Shown here piece after piece: positions 1-11,034 of a stretch of DNA of 64,000 nt. Positions within the stretch are counted from its first letter, which is position 1; each line of letters opens with the position of its first letter. Both the position numbers and the translations under genes were made by a program. The notes under the pieces were generated by a model. That model was not told the DNA's origin. It saw nothing but the letters and a program-made list of their open reading frames with translations, and did not search any database. Source of the stretch: Lentisphaeria bacterium (lineage in GTDB: Bacteria > Verrucomicrobiota > Lentisphaeria > Victivallales > Victivallaceae); assembly GCA_022009855.1 (NCBI GenBank), contig CP091727.1, positions 1 to 64,000 of the forward strand, in the 5' to 3' direction.

Positions 1-39
1 CGCGAACTGCATTCGCATTATATTGATTGAGAGGTATTT

Positions 40-318
40 ATGGTAAAAATCATTGAACGCATCACATATCGTGATGATGATACGCTGGAAAATACCGAGA
101 GAAAAATCGAGATTCCGGGCAGAGTTGTCGGCAGTCAAATGACAGCCGGAGTCCTGAATATCATGGGATGGCATCTGGTCATGATTGACCGGGAGCATCT
201 CACCAGCGTTCAAATTGATGGTGAGAACGAAAACGACCTGCTGGAACTGAAAAGGCTGCTGGAAAAAACAACCATGAAAATTTCCATTCAGGTCAACTTG
301 AATCTTCCGGATTTCTGA
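40..318 (+). CDS. small hypothetical protein, mobile element
   Basis: This is a 92-residue acidic protein that I do not recognise. It has no signal peptide, membrane segment or cysteine motif. An AGAGG ribosome binding site lies just upstream of the ATG. It ends before a strong hairpin terminator shared with the convergent recombinase gene, so it is probably cargo of the same mobile element. No function is assigned. The intact frame and good RBS support a real gene. Confidence 0.6.
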   Translation: MVKIIERITYRDDDTLENTERKIEIPGRVVGSQMTAGVLNIMGWHLVMIDREHLTSVQIDGENENDLLELKRLLEKTTMKISIQVNLNLPDF

Positions 319-392
319 ATTGCAGAAAAAAAGATTGCCTTTGAATCAAATTTTACTGTTCCAAACAACTCTTAACGATAGGTATTTAGGTT

Positions 393-429
393 AAAACTTT
401 CCCGGGCTGTCGATCCGGGAAAGTTTTTT
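393..429. terminator. bidirectional rho-independent terminator
   Basis: A perfect 13-bp stem (AAAACTTTCCCGG at 393-405 against CCGGGAAAGTTTT at 415-427) is flanked by A and T runs. It sits between the plus-strand gene ending at 318 and the minus-strand recombinase ending at 437, and can serve both. Confidence 0.85.
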
Positions 430-436
430 CCGGCTT

Positions 437-2116
437 CTATTGGCTGACGATGCGCAAGTTGCCAAAATCCGCCAGCTCCGCTTGGGTTCCAGTAAAATAG
501 GTCACAGTAATTTGTGTATTTTTATCTATGACACACTTCTTCGTTCCTTTATTGAGCAAAGACATTTCCCATTTGGGCATCCAGAGGCGGTTTGTGGAAC
601 GGATACGCGGTAAAGTCACATTCCCGTAGAGAGTATTGAACTCCACCCGGTCAGCATAACTCGTTGCAGTAATTTGAGCGTCATTCAACAACCTTTCATA
701 GATGCCTTGCGGAAGATTCTTGTTCGCAAGATCATTGAACTGATCTGCAAGAACATTCTTTTCCAAATCCTGCAGAGTCTCGTCATTCAGGTTGCTGCTT
801 TTCAAAAGAGTCACTTTTTTTCAGTAATTCGCAACGCCTTGCTTTGTTTCGCGTCAGCAGATTGCGTAACTGCTCCTCCGTGGCAAGACCATCCAGGAAC
901 ATTTCATGGAGCTGCTCCTCTTTGGTTGCCAGATTTTTCAGTTCTACATCATACTTTGCCAACTCATTCTTATCATTCAAGAGTTCAACAGCTTTTCTAT
1001 GCCGCTCAATCAGAGCAATGGACAGCAGTGGATAGATAGCATCATAAAGAGCGGATTCTCCACGCAATCCCGATTCAAAACGGATTCGGCTGTTACGGCA
1101 GTTGACATGATTACGGTCAAGCGTCCGTTTATTGCAGGTATAGTAAATTTTTCCATGTTCCAATAGACATATCAATTTGCTGCCGCATTCTCCGCAGTAG
1201 AGTTTACCGGACAATGGAAGCCAGTGCTTTTTGGCTTTCACATGATAATCGGCCCGTTTGTGTGAAATGATCTTCTGCACTTCCTGCCACTGCTCGAAAG
1301 AGATGAACTCCTGACCGGTAATCTGCACGTTTTTAATCAATTCGCCCTGACTGTTATACTGATAGCCGCAATAAATCGGCTGTTTTGCAATGGCATAAAT
1401 GGAGCTTTCATAGAAAAAGACCTCTTTCCCCAGCGTTCATTGCAATCACGGATGATTGCCCGGTAAGGACGATAGGCGCAGATATTGTCATAGATGAAAC
1501 GGATGATTTCCACCCATTCTGGAATCACCTCGATTTTTCCGTTGCCAAGATAGCGAATCCCGTGCATCTTGGCATCGCTGCAAAGTCTGCCACTATCTTT
1601 CTTGATCCGGAAAGCATTGATGCTGTTCTGGCGCTTTTTCTGCAAATCCTCATAGAGAATCTGATTTTTGATCAAGGTAATTAACTGCTGGTCAAATTTG
1701 CTCAGGTCAATCGCTCCGCCTTGAACCTGCAGAACCTTCACTTCATTTTCTTTCAGAAGCTGATTGATATGCCCCTCCAGAAAGCTCCCGTTGATTGGGC
1801 GATACAGGCGGGTCAATTCATTGACCAACACAAAATCAACTTCAGAAAGTTTTTGCAGAACCTGACATAGCCCCAACCGGAAATCCTTCTTGGAACTTTG
1901 GTTGAGAGCCCATTTCATATATGCTTTGTCAAGCCGGGCAATTTCTTCTGCTCCTACCGGATAAGTCTCTCCACTGGTGTTGAGATCCTTGTAGATGCCA
2001 ATAACTTCAAGTTTTTCTTTTGCCGCCAGTTTCTTGCAGTTGGCAATCTGTGCCTCTACTGACTCCGAAAAATCATCCTTCCCGCTGCTCTGCCGTGCAT
2101 AGATCAGTGCTTTCAT
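437..2116 (-). pseudogene. large serine recombinase, frameshifted
   Basis: This is a site-specific recombinase of the large serine family, which cuts and rejoins element ends through a serine nucleophile. The N-terminal resolvase domain starts MKALIYARQSSG, with the catalytic Ser in ARQSS. A recombinase domain and a zinc ribbon (CGECGSK near 1190) follow, then a C-terminal coiled segment. The start has a GAGGAG ribosome binding site. The frame is broken twice: near 1425, where one base is missing after GGGGAAA, and at the seven-T run 815-821, where six would keep frame. Corrected length is about 560 residues, normal for the family. It is either a decayed gene or two homopolymer read errors. 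Confidence 0.85.
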
Positions 2117-2142
2117 TGTTTTTGCTCCTCATGCTACTTGTT

Positions 2143-2168
2143 TTAATATACACCATATTGTATATTTA
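2143..2168. repeat. inverted repeat at the element edge, candidate att/recombinase site
   Basis: AATATAC (2145-2151) and GTATATT (2160-2166) form a 7-bp inverted repeat with an 8-base spacer. It lies directly upstream of the recombinase gene and within about 15 bases of the point where the pseudopilin coding sequence resumes. Large serine recombinases usually have their attachment site beside the 5' end of their gene. The role is inferred. Confidence 0.45.
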
Positions 2169-2172
2169 ACAA

Positions 2173-2883
2173 GTGATCATAGTAGTGATCGCGATTATCG
2201 CCATTCTGGCAGCGATGCTGCTGCCCGCATTGAACAAAGCCCGGGCAAAGGAGCAAGGCGATCGCCTGTACGGCGAATCTCAAACAGCTCGGAACCGCCC
2301 TGATGTCGTACACCATGGAGAAAAACGGTTACCTGACGGTTTCCATGTCCCCTGCCTCCAACGCTTTGAGCGGCTACTGGTCTCGAGAGCTCGCGCCCTA
2401 TCTCGGAATCACCGGAAACCTTTCCAGCGACGGTTTGGTAGACCGTTTTGATCAACGTCTGGTTTCAGGCGTGTTCCGTTGTCCTTCTTTTTTACTGATG
2501 AAATGGTCGTTGCCGCCACCGGAACCGCCGACTCGATCTATTGTGCAATCGGCTACGGCTGGAATCAGCAAATGGGATTGCGGGATCATACATACACACC
2601 GGCCCGCATGAAGATCCAGAATGTCCGCCACCCCTCCCGCAAAGTGATGATCGGCGACACGACCGACTGGATCAGCAGCAGCAGCAATGAAATGAGGAAC
2701 ATCTACCCGGAAAGCACCTACTCCGCCCCGTATCCCCTTCCCTGTGTCGGCAACCGGCACAACAGAGGCGTAAACATGGTGTTGGGAGATGGACATGTGG
2801 AGTGGTTTACACAGAGTGCGCTTCGCACGGCACCGACTCCGGGGCTGGATCAGAAGTGGCGTTTTATGCCGGCAATGAACTGA
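2173..2883 (+). pseudogene. H-X9-DG pseudopilin, 5' end lost and frameshifted
   Basis: This is the remnant of a type II pseudopilin gene. From about 2181 it matches the other copies ([23 protein letters not shown]), but the start codon and the TLIEL codons are replaced by recombinase-element DNA. The frame changes near 2265 (into NLKQ-like sequence, then YTMEKNGYL) and again near 2480. The C-terminus keeps the processing-associated motif RHNRGVNMVLGDGHVEW, an exact H-X9-DG. Without its leader peptide it cannot be processed by prepilin peptidase. The missing start sits in or beyond the element to the left. Confidence 0.85.
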
Positions 2884-2895
2884 TGAGGTACCCCT

Positions 2896-5800
2896 GTGAA
2901 ACCGGTTTGCATCATTGCCTTGTTATGCACCGCTCTTGCTCTGTCGGCGGAGTGGGGGAATCAGAATCAATCTCAGCGGCGTCTGGCAGCAGATTCCGCT
3001 GGATCCCGCACCCGGCAGCCGCTACATTCAAAACATTCAATGGGGAGATGCGGCAAAACGGCCGTTCGCCCTGTTCGTCCAGAAGAAAGGAATTCCTGAC
3101 AACGCGACAGAGACGCTTGAGGTTTCATTTATCCCCCGCAAAAGCGGCGATGTGGTTCTCGGGTTGAGCGGCTGTTACATGAAATCCCCCAAGGCGGCGG
3201 AACCAGATCGCGCCTTCGTGGAATACCGGCTCATCGAGGCAGAAGGAACCACGATTGAAAACGGCGACTTCTCCCGCCGCGATGCCGGCGGCAATCCGGA
3301 AGCGTGGACGCTGCGCAACGGCGCCTTCGCCACGGCGATCGGGGGTACAGGGGTGGCAGAACGGTCCGGCATGTCAGACGATCCGGGTGCAGGCCGACCG
3401 GCCGGTGACGCTCCGGATTCAGGCGGTCAAGGGGCGGTATGAGAAGGCCAAACCGCCCGCGCCGCCGCTGGTCTTCCGGCACAACGGTTGGACAATGAAA
3501 ATCGACCCCGCTTCAGGCGCCTGGCTGGCGCTCGACTTCAGGGGAAGCCGCTCCTCCGGAATCCGAAGGGGCTGAACTCCTTTCAGCTGACGCTGACCGA
3601 TTTTCCGAACAACCGCCGCCTGAGCTCCCACGCCTTTTCCGCGCAGACCGGTGAACTGACGCTCCGCTGGAATCTGCCGGAATGGCGGGTGACGGAGCGG
3701 ATCGTACTCGGAAACGGCTTTGCCGCACACTGGAATTCATCAATACCGGAAAACGGACGCAGAAGCTCACCAATGCCCTGCTCTACCATTACTTTCTCCC
3801 TCGCGGACGCTACTACTTCCCGGCGCTTTTCTTCGGCGACAACCGGGGGTATCAGGCGGTGGCGCGCAACTTTGAATTTGAACCGCACCGCACCGGCGCT
3901 CTCGCCGACCTGAAGAAAGGAACCATCCTTCGCGGAGCATTCGACGGTTATTTTCTCTTTCTGGAACCCACCCCCGGCACCACGGTCATGCTCGCCTTCG
4001 ACGGCAGAACCGACATGAACCGCACCGATCTGCACAGTCTGGGGGAAAGCATCCGGGCAACCACCTTCAGCGCCTCCACCGGCTGGATCTTCCCAAACGT
4101 TCCCCAGAAAGTGGGGCCGCACTATCTGGAAGTGGTTGACGCGCCGCTGAAAACCGCAATGCGAAACGCTCCTGCGGCATGGTTCCGAGACATCGGCATG
4201 CTCCCGCCCGCGGACCGCCCGGACTGGGTTCGCGACGTCACGCTTTACGTCACGCTCCCGGCTCCGAAACTGGGCAGCGTCGTCTCCGCCGCTGACGGTG
4301 CTCCGCTCCTCCGCCGGATCGCCGCTCTCGGATACAACACCATCTGGCTTCTTCCTCCCTACTACAGCGACGCCCTCTATCTGCCGACCGATTTCTATCG
4401 GCTCCGCCCGGAACTCGGCACCTTCGAGGAGTACCGGGAGTTCGTCAAGGCGGCGAAACGCGCCGGCTTCCGGGTCTGGCAGGACCTTGTTCCGCATGGA
4501 GGTCTGGCGAAGACGGCGGCGAAGCGGGGTCTCTCGCCGTGGACGCTCGCAGTGGAGCCGGATGGGCGCATCCGGCGCAGCGAAGCCTACGACTACGGTT
4601 CACGGGAGTGGCGCAACTACATGCGGAACGTGGCGAAATATTATATGGAGCAGACCGAAATCGACGGCTTCCGGCTGGACCAGTGCGGCTTCTCCCGCCG
4701 CAACTGGCGCAATCCGGAGACCTTCCGCCGGGAGGATCAGCCCCACGTCGACCGGCAGTGGCTCAAGGCGGAACTGGCGAAAACCGGCGGGAAAGTGCCG
4801 ATGCCGGAGATCTCCCGCGCCAGTGATGACGACCGCCAGACCGGCCCGCGCCTGACCCGGGAGATCCGGGATGTTGTCCGTTCCATCCGTCCCGACGGCG
4901 CGCTGCTGGCGGAGATCGCGAGTTTGAACGTCGTGCCCTCCGGTGACGCGATTTTCGACTTTCACTTCCGCCGTTTTCTGTTGCTGCTGGAGCGGTTCGG
5001 GGGGGAAAACTCCGCCCGCGAAATCGCCCTGTTCCTGCAGGAGCAGAAGGATACCGCCCCGCCGGGAACGCTGTTCGAACGGTTCCTCGAAATTCACGAC
5101 GCCTTTTCGGTGCAATCCACCTCGTGGGTGGGCGAAGGAGCCGGTCAGGCGGCACGGGCGATGATGTTCCTCGCCCAGGGGATGCCCTCGATTCTCCACG
5201 GTGCTTCGGACGGGCGGGGAACCCTGCTCGCCCGCCTCAACAAGGTACGCGCCGCACTGCCGGAACTGCGACGCGGAACGGTGGATTATCTCGCAGTCGA
5301 CTCCCAAACCGGCGGTATTCACCGCCCTCCACACCATGCCCGGGGCAGAAACGGTGGCGGCGGTCAGTTTTCTGCCGACCGCCCGCAACGTGCGTCTCAC
5401 GCTACCGGCCTCCACCGCCTTCCGGCCTGATACGGAGGTCGAACTCTATGAGAACATGGAAGGGCGGTCGATCGCCCGCGGTAAAATTTCCAAATTGCGC
5501 CAACTCTCCTGTCGGCTGGAACCGTACGGCATCGCGGTCTTCTCGTTTCGTCCGGCGGGCGCCGACGGCCCCACGCCGCCGGAACCAGCCCTGCCGACGC
5601 CGGAAGTTCCGGTGAAACAACCGGAAATTCTCCGGCAGAACGGCACCGTCACCGTGAACGGCAGCTGGCCGCTGGTCGTCGACGAGTCGAGCGGCCGCCT
5701 GTTGCAATTCGGGCCGTACATCGGCGAAGCCCGCCGGTTCGGCGATTCGCCGGACCACACCCGCGCCACCGGGGTTTCGGTACAGCGCGAAGGAAGTTCC

Positions 5801-8513
5801 GTCGTCGTCACCGCAAAAATGGACGACGGCGGGAGTGTTCAATACACGCTTGACGGGAACGAACTTTCCGTTGCCGCCGAGCTCGGGAAATATCGCCCGG
5901 AAGAGCGTTCCGCACTGTTGCTTCCGGTAAAAATATCAGCCGCTGGCAGGTGTTTACAGCGGAGGGGCTGATGGATGACCGCTTCGACCCGGCGGCGATC
6001 AGCGACCGTTTCCACGGTTCATTACCCTATCTTTCCTGGTCTCACCGCCAGTTCCTGAGTCCTGTTTTGTGGCAGGCCGCCGCCAAGCCGCTGGACTGGA
6101 ACCGCCCGGTGCTGCGCTTCTTCGGCGCCGACGGCGGCGTCGAAATCATTTTCCCGGAAACACTCGGCGGTAAATACGACGATCTTATGCTGCTGAGCCA
6201 TCTCTCCGCCGAGGAGAAGACGCCGCATGTGGCCGCCTTCTGGGTCCAGCCGGGGCCGCTGAGCCTCGCCGACGGGAAAAATCCCCGTCGTGTGGAGTTG
6301 CGCATCCGTCCGGCGGCGGGACAGCGGCCACAGCTTCAGCCGGTCCATACCCCGGCAGAAGTCCGGCATGAAAGTACGCTCTGGCGAATCTCCAACCCTC
6401 ACTTCGAAGCGGAAATTCGGCGCAACGGCGGCGGCATCCGCCGGATGCTCACACATGACGGCACGGTTGTTGCGGAAAATCAGGATGTCCGGCTCTACGA
6501 CGGCGGCAAACCCTCCGCCGCCGGCCGCGCCTCGTTCGATCCGGAGACGACCGCACGCTACTTCCTGCGCGACGGAAAACAGTTTCTCCGCTTCGCCGCC
6601 CTGCTGCGCACTGCGGAAAACAACGGTATCCCCACGCCGCCGGTCTGGCTGGTGACCGAGTATGAATTCGGTACCGGGAAAGAACTGCTTCAGAAAAACT
6701 TTCTCTACGCCACTTCCGGCGTGATCGGCGAAGGACCGTTCGCGTTGAAGAGAGTGAAGAATCCGCGAGTATTCTATCAAGTCAAAGAAGCGGACGGCGA
6801 GAAAAAGATCCCGATGCAGCTGACGCCGCGGCGCTATTCCGTACTGGCGATGAGCTACTCCGGTTCCGGAAGAGATTCCGCTCCGACGCCCGAACCGCCC
6901 GCCATCCGAATTCTTCCTCCCGGCTATCAGCTCAGCGGCTGGATCACCGGAGACAACCGACGTCGGCTGCTGCTGATCGGGGAACAGCTTCCGGGCAATC
7001 TGCAGATCAACTGGGCAAGCCAGAACTTCCAGCTCGTGCCGGGCCATCGGACTCCGGCGGCAGTCAAAGTCCAGGTACCGGGATTCGTCAATCTCGGCGA
7101 GGAGCAGCATCTCGCCCCCGGCAGATATCGGTTAAAAAGCAGATTCCGAACGGAAAACATCGTCCGCAAGGAAGGCCGTTTCTGGCTGGAACTGCGGCTC
7201 GAATATGAACAGAATGGATCGATAAAATTGATGAAAAAACAATTTGAAATTCCGGAAGGGAACCATGACTGGCAGGAGGTTTCCGCCGACTTTGAACTCC
7301 CGGTGGGGAGCGAAACCTTCACCCGTGCCGTACTGGCCATCGCCATCGACGGAGAAGGTGACGGCGCCGTTACGGCGGATACCCTGGAGCTTGAGATGCT
7401 CCGGCAGGACGCGGGCATTCCGGAGGTGACGGAGGAGCTGCTGCAACGCGCCGTCGTCTCCTTCGGCAACCGGGAGCGGCTGAACCGCTTCTTTGAAAAG
7501 GCCGAACGCGGCGAATCGCTGACCGTCGGCGTGCTCGGCGGCTCCATCACCCAGGGCGCCGCCTGCCCGGCTCCCGCACAGCGCTATCACGGCGTCCTGC
7601 TCCGCTATTTACAGAAAAACTTCCCCGCAGCAAGTTCCGGCTCGTCAACGCCGGGATCGGCGCCACCGCCTCCGACTACGGGGCACTGCGGGCACAACGC
7701 GACCTGCTCTCCGCCCGGCCCGATCTCATCGTTCTCGAATTCGGCGTCAACGACAATCCCACGATCGAATACGCCCGGACCTATGAGGGAATCCTCCGTC
7801 AGATCCTGACGGGAAAGAAGAAGCCCGCGCTGATCCTGCTCTTCATGATGTGGAACACCCGGAAGAACGCGCAGGAGTTTCAGCAGAAGCTCGGCAAACA
7901 CTACCAGCTCCCGATGGTGAGCTACCGCGACGCCCTCGCCCCCGCTCTCGAAGCGGGCTCCCTCCGCTGGGAACAGCTCAGCCCGGATTCGGTCCACCCC
8001 CGCCCCGCCGCCCACACCTTCGCCGGGAAACTGCTCACCGGCATGCTGGAAAAAGCGCGCCACATGGGGGAAATCGGAAGCGGAAGCCCCCTCCCCGCGC
8101 CGCTCTACTCCGACCGTTTCGAACGCTGCTTCCTGCGCGAAGGCAAAGAACTCGCCCCGGTACGGAACAATGGGTGGAACCTCGTCGGCCGCAAAGGGCG
8201 AAATCCTGCCGGCTGGTCCGCCTCCACCCCCGGCAGCACCCTCGAACTCGAATTCGAAGGCACCGGTCTGCTGGTCTCGTGGTGGAGCATCAAAGCTCCG
8301 ATGGGGAAAATCAGCGTACAGGTCGATGATCGCCCCGACCGCACCTTCGACGGCTACTTCAACGCCGACTGGGGCGGCAAACGGTTCTGGGCGCCGGTCG
8401 CCGAAGACCTCCCGGCCGGGAAGCACCGCGTGCGGATCACCCTCCTTTCCGAACGGAATCCGGCCAGCTCCGGCACGGAGTTCCTGTTCCTCGGCATCGG
8501 TGGCACCCGATGA
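2896..8513 (+). CDS. giant secreted GH13-like / SGNH-hydrolase fusion (frameshifted)
   Basis: A GTG start opens a signal peptide (MKPVCIIALLCTALALSAE). After an N-terminal beta domain, a TIM barrel resembling GH13 glucan hydrolases runs about 4200-5300: GYNTIWLLPPYY, candidate nucleophile in IDGFRLDQ, candidate acid in LLAEIA, and HDAF as a possible third residue. Beta-sandwich regions follow (5400-7400), then an SGNH esterase: VGVLGGSITQG, FGVND and DSVHP. The 5950-7809 stretch is one open frame joining beta-sandwich and SGNH, so the fusion is real at least there. I place seven frame breaks, near 2960, 3352, 3545, 3725, 5310, 5930 and 7623, several in G, A or C runs. Corrected length is about 1870 residues. 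The product probably removes acyl groups and cleaves an alpha-glucan-like polymer. Its stop overlaps the next ATG. Confidence 0.7.
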
Positions 8514-9427
8514 ATCGACGCCTTCTTTTCCCGGCCGCCGCTCTCCTTTTTTCCGGCGGCGGCCGGGGCGGAGGAGCTCCCGATGTCGCTGCCGGAAGAC
8601 CGCGAACTGGTGCAGTCGGTGAGTCCGGAGTTCTACCATCGCGGCAAGGGGACGCCCGCCGAGTTCATCACCAGCGGCCTCGGCTACTACAATGAAGTCA
8701 TCCGGGCGATCCACCGCCTGATTCCGGAACGGATGCGGCGCGACTACTTCCGGGGCGCTGCCACCCTCGATGACGCCCGGGAAAAGTCCGCGCCTTCCGG
8801 GAGAATGCGATCCGCGGCTTCGCCTGGCAGGAGCCGCGACGCCGCGTCACCATCCCGCGCGTCAAAAATCCGGCCGACCGCTGGAGCAGTGCGCTTGTTC
8901 TGCGTGGAGAAATCCCCCTCGACACCCCCGGGAAAGCAACCGGAAACGCCGTCTGGATGGTCTGTTACGATAACCAATACCTCCACCTCCGCGCCGAAGT
9001 CGAGGATACGGAACTCCAGCTGAATTCGAAGCGCCCCTACGAGGCAGACAGCATCGAAATCTTTCTCCGCGGCAGCCGTCGCCTCACCAGTTACTGGGAG
9101 ATCGTCGCCGCTCCAGAAGTGCCGCCCCTCGTCGGATTTCACCTTTTCTCGCGTACCCTCGGGCTGCACGTCTCGCAATTCGACGCCCGGCCGCGGGCGC
9201 TGCGCATCACCAGCGGCAGGACTCCCTGCGGATTCTTCGCCGAATGCGCCTTCCCCTTCGTCGCGCTTCACCGGCTCGACCGCCCGCTCCCCTTCTCCGG
9301 CGGCGAACTGGAATTCATCTTCGTCCGCACCGACCTGCAGCCCGACGGCGTCCGCAAAACCGCCCCCGTCCCCCTGCTCTACGACGGACACAACATCTTC
9401 GGCTATCTCATCGGCGTTCTGGAGTGA
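8510..9427 (+). CDS. secreted CBM9-like domain protein (frameshifted)
   Basis: The ATG overlaps the stop of the preceding gene (ATGA), so the two are translationally coupled. A signal peptide begins MNRRLLFPAAALLF. The six-T run at 8547-8552 breaks frame (five would restore it), and the four-A run at 8782-8785 breaks it again (five expected). The C-terminal half (8957-9427) resembles the CBM9-like DOMON/carbohydrate-binding fold, with a ADSIEIFLRG strand pattern and a AECAFPFVAL segment. It has no catalytic motif that I can see. It is probably a substrate-binding accessory to the GH13/SGNH protein. Confidence 0.65.
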
Positions 9428-9443
9428 CAGCTCCCTCCCCTCT

Positions 9444-9474
9444 TTCCGGTCCCCCACGGCGACCGGAATTTTTT
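9444..9474 (+). terminator. rho-independent terminator of the GH13/SGNH operon
   Basis: An 8-bp stem TTCCGGTC / GACCGGAA with a 9-base loop is followed by six T's. It lies 17 bases after the CBM9-like gene. Confidence 0.85.
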
Positions 9475-9483
9475 CTGCACCGC

Positions 9484-9512
9484 TTGCATTTTATTCCATT
9501 CGAGTTTATATT
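9484..9512 (+). promoter_or_regulatory. sigma70-type promoter of the glycerophosphodiester operon
   Basis: TTGCAT (9484-9489), a 17-base spacer, and TATATT (9507-9512). It lies 54 bases before the first gene of the operon and after the preceding terminator. Confidence 0.6.
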
Positions 9513-9532
9513 TAGTAAACTTCAAAGTAAAC
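9504..9532 (+). promoter_or_regulatory. candidate operator with GTAAAC repeats
   Basis: GTTTA (9504-9508) pairs with TAAAC (9516-9520), and GTAAAC is repeated directly at 9515-9520 and 9527-9532. The block overlaps the -10 box and the expected start point, a typical repressor position. The cognate regulator is not known. Confidence 0.4.
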
Positions 9533-9565
9533 ATCCCCGATTCCGGGGAAGGGAAAGGCAATTCG

Positions 9566-11034
9566 ATGGAATATGATGTCGCAATCATCGGCGCCGGAGT
9601 TTCCGGAGCCTCCACCGCCTGGCAGCTGTCCCGTTACCACGTGAAGACGGCGCTGGTCGAACGGTGGGCGGACGTCGGCTTCGGCGTCTCCAAGGCGAAT
9701 TCCGGAATCATCCACGGCGGCTTCCACCACCCGGTGGCCAGCCTCAAGGCGAAACTGGAAATCCTCGGCAATCTCGAATTCGAAAAGCTCCAGTACGAGC
9801 TGGGTTTCCCCTTCGAACGCAACGGCATCGTCGTGGTCGCCTTCAGCGAGGAGGAGATGGCCGTCGTGCGCAAACTCTACGCGCAGGGCGTCGCCAACGG
9901 CGTCCGCAACCTCGAAATGTGCGGCCGCGACCGACTGCTCGAACTCGAACCCAAACTCAATCCCGAAGTGGTCGGCGGCTTCTTCTGCCCCAACGGCGGC
10001 ACCATCGAACCCTATCGCTACGTCTTCAGCCTGGTCGAGGGAGCCCGCCGCAACGGCGTTGAACTCTACACCGGCTTCGAAGTCTCCGCCGCCGAAAACG
10101 ACGGCGACTGCTGGCGCATCACCGCCGCCGACGGCCGCACCATCCGCGCCCGCTACGCGGTCAACGCCGCCGGACTCTTCGCCGACCGGGTCTCCGCCCT
10201 CTTCGGCGGGGAAACCTTCACCATCCATCCGCGCAAGGGCGAGGAGTACCTGCTCGACCGGAACAGCCCCGCCCGTCCCCGCCGGGTGATCTTCCCGGTG
10301 CCGACCGCCCACTCCAAGGGGTGCTGGTGATTCCGACCGCCGAAGGGACCACGATGATCGGCCCGACCGCCGATCCCTGCGAGAACAAGCTCGACACCTC
10401 CACCAGCGCCGACAACATGCAGCGAATCCTTTCGCTGGTGCGCCACATGGTCAACGGCGTCTCGCCGCGCGACCTCATCACCTCGTTCGCCGGACTGCGC
10501 CCGGTGCTCGATTCCGAGGACTTCTACATCGCCCGCTCGGAAAAGGCGCCCCGCTTCATTCAGGTCGCCGGAATCCAGTCGCCGGGACTCACCGCCTCCC
10601 CCCGCCATCGGCGTCTACGTCAAGGACCTGCTCAAGCAGGCCGGGCTGACGTTGGTCGAAAAGGAGCAGATCCAGTACGAGCTCGCCCCCCGTCACGAAG
10701 CGCGTCACGAGACACCCGAGGCGCTCGACCACCTCCATGAAACCGATCCGGCCTGGACCAACATGGTCTGCCGCTGCGAAAAAGGTCTCCGAGGCCGAGA
10801 TCGTCGAAGCGATCCGCAAAGGGGCACACCACGCTCGACGGCATCAAATTCTACACCCGCGCCGGAATGGGCCGCTGTCAGGGCGGATTCTGTTCGGCGA
10901 AGATCATGAAGATTCTCAGCCGGGAGACCGGCATCCCGATGGAGGAGCTGACCAAGAAGGGCGGCAACAGCCGCCTGCTCGGCGGACGGCTCGGCACCCT
11001 CCCGGTCGAATCGCAGAAGGAGGAAACCTTATGA
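9566..11034 (+). CDS. GlpA-like FAD-dependent glycerol-3-phosphate dehydrogenase (frameshifted)
   Basis: This is a flavoprotein of the DAO / anaerobic glycerol-3-phosphate dehydrogenase GlpA family. It starts with the dinucleotide-binding motif AIIGAGVSGAS, and SGIIHGGFHH is typical of the family. The C-terminus carries a BFD-like iron-sulfur domain, with CRCE near residue 401 and GRCQGGFC near 440. Four frame breaks lie at 10318-10321 (G4, five expected), 10598-10603 (C6, five expected), 10779-10783 (A5, four expected) and 10821-10824 (G4, three expected). Corrected length is about 489 residues. It overlaps the next gene by ATGA. Electrons probably pass to the partner oxidoreductase and on to quinone or NAD. 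Confidence 0.8.

Noticed and set aside
7605..8714. 369-codon minus-strand open frame
   Set aside because: Shadow of the SGNH-domain frame on the plus strand, with no recognisable motif.
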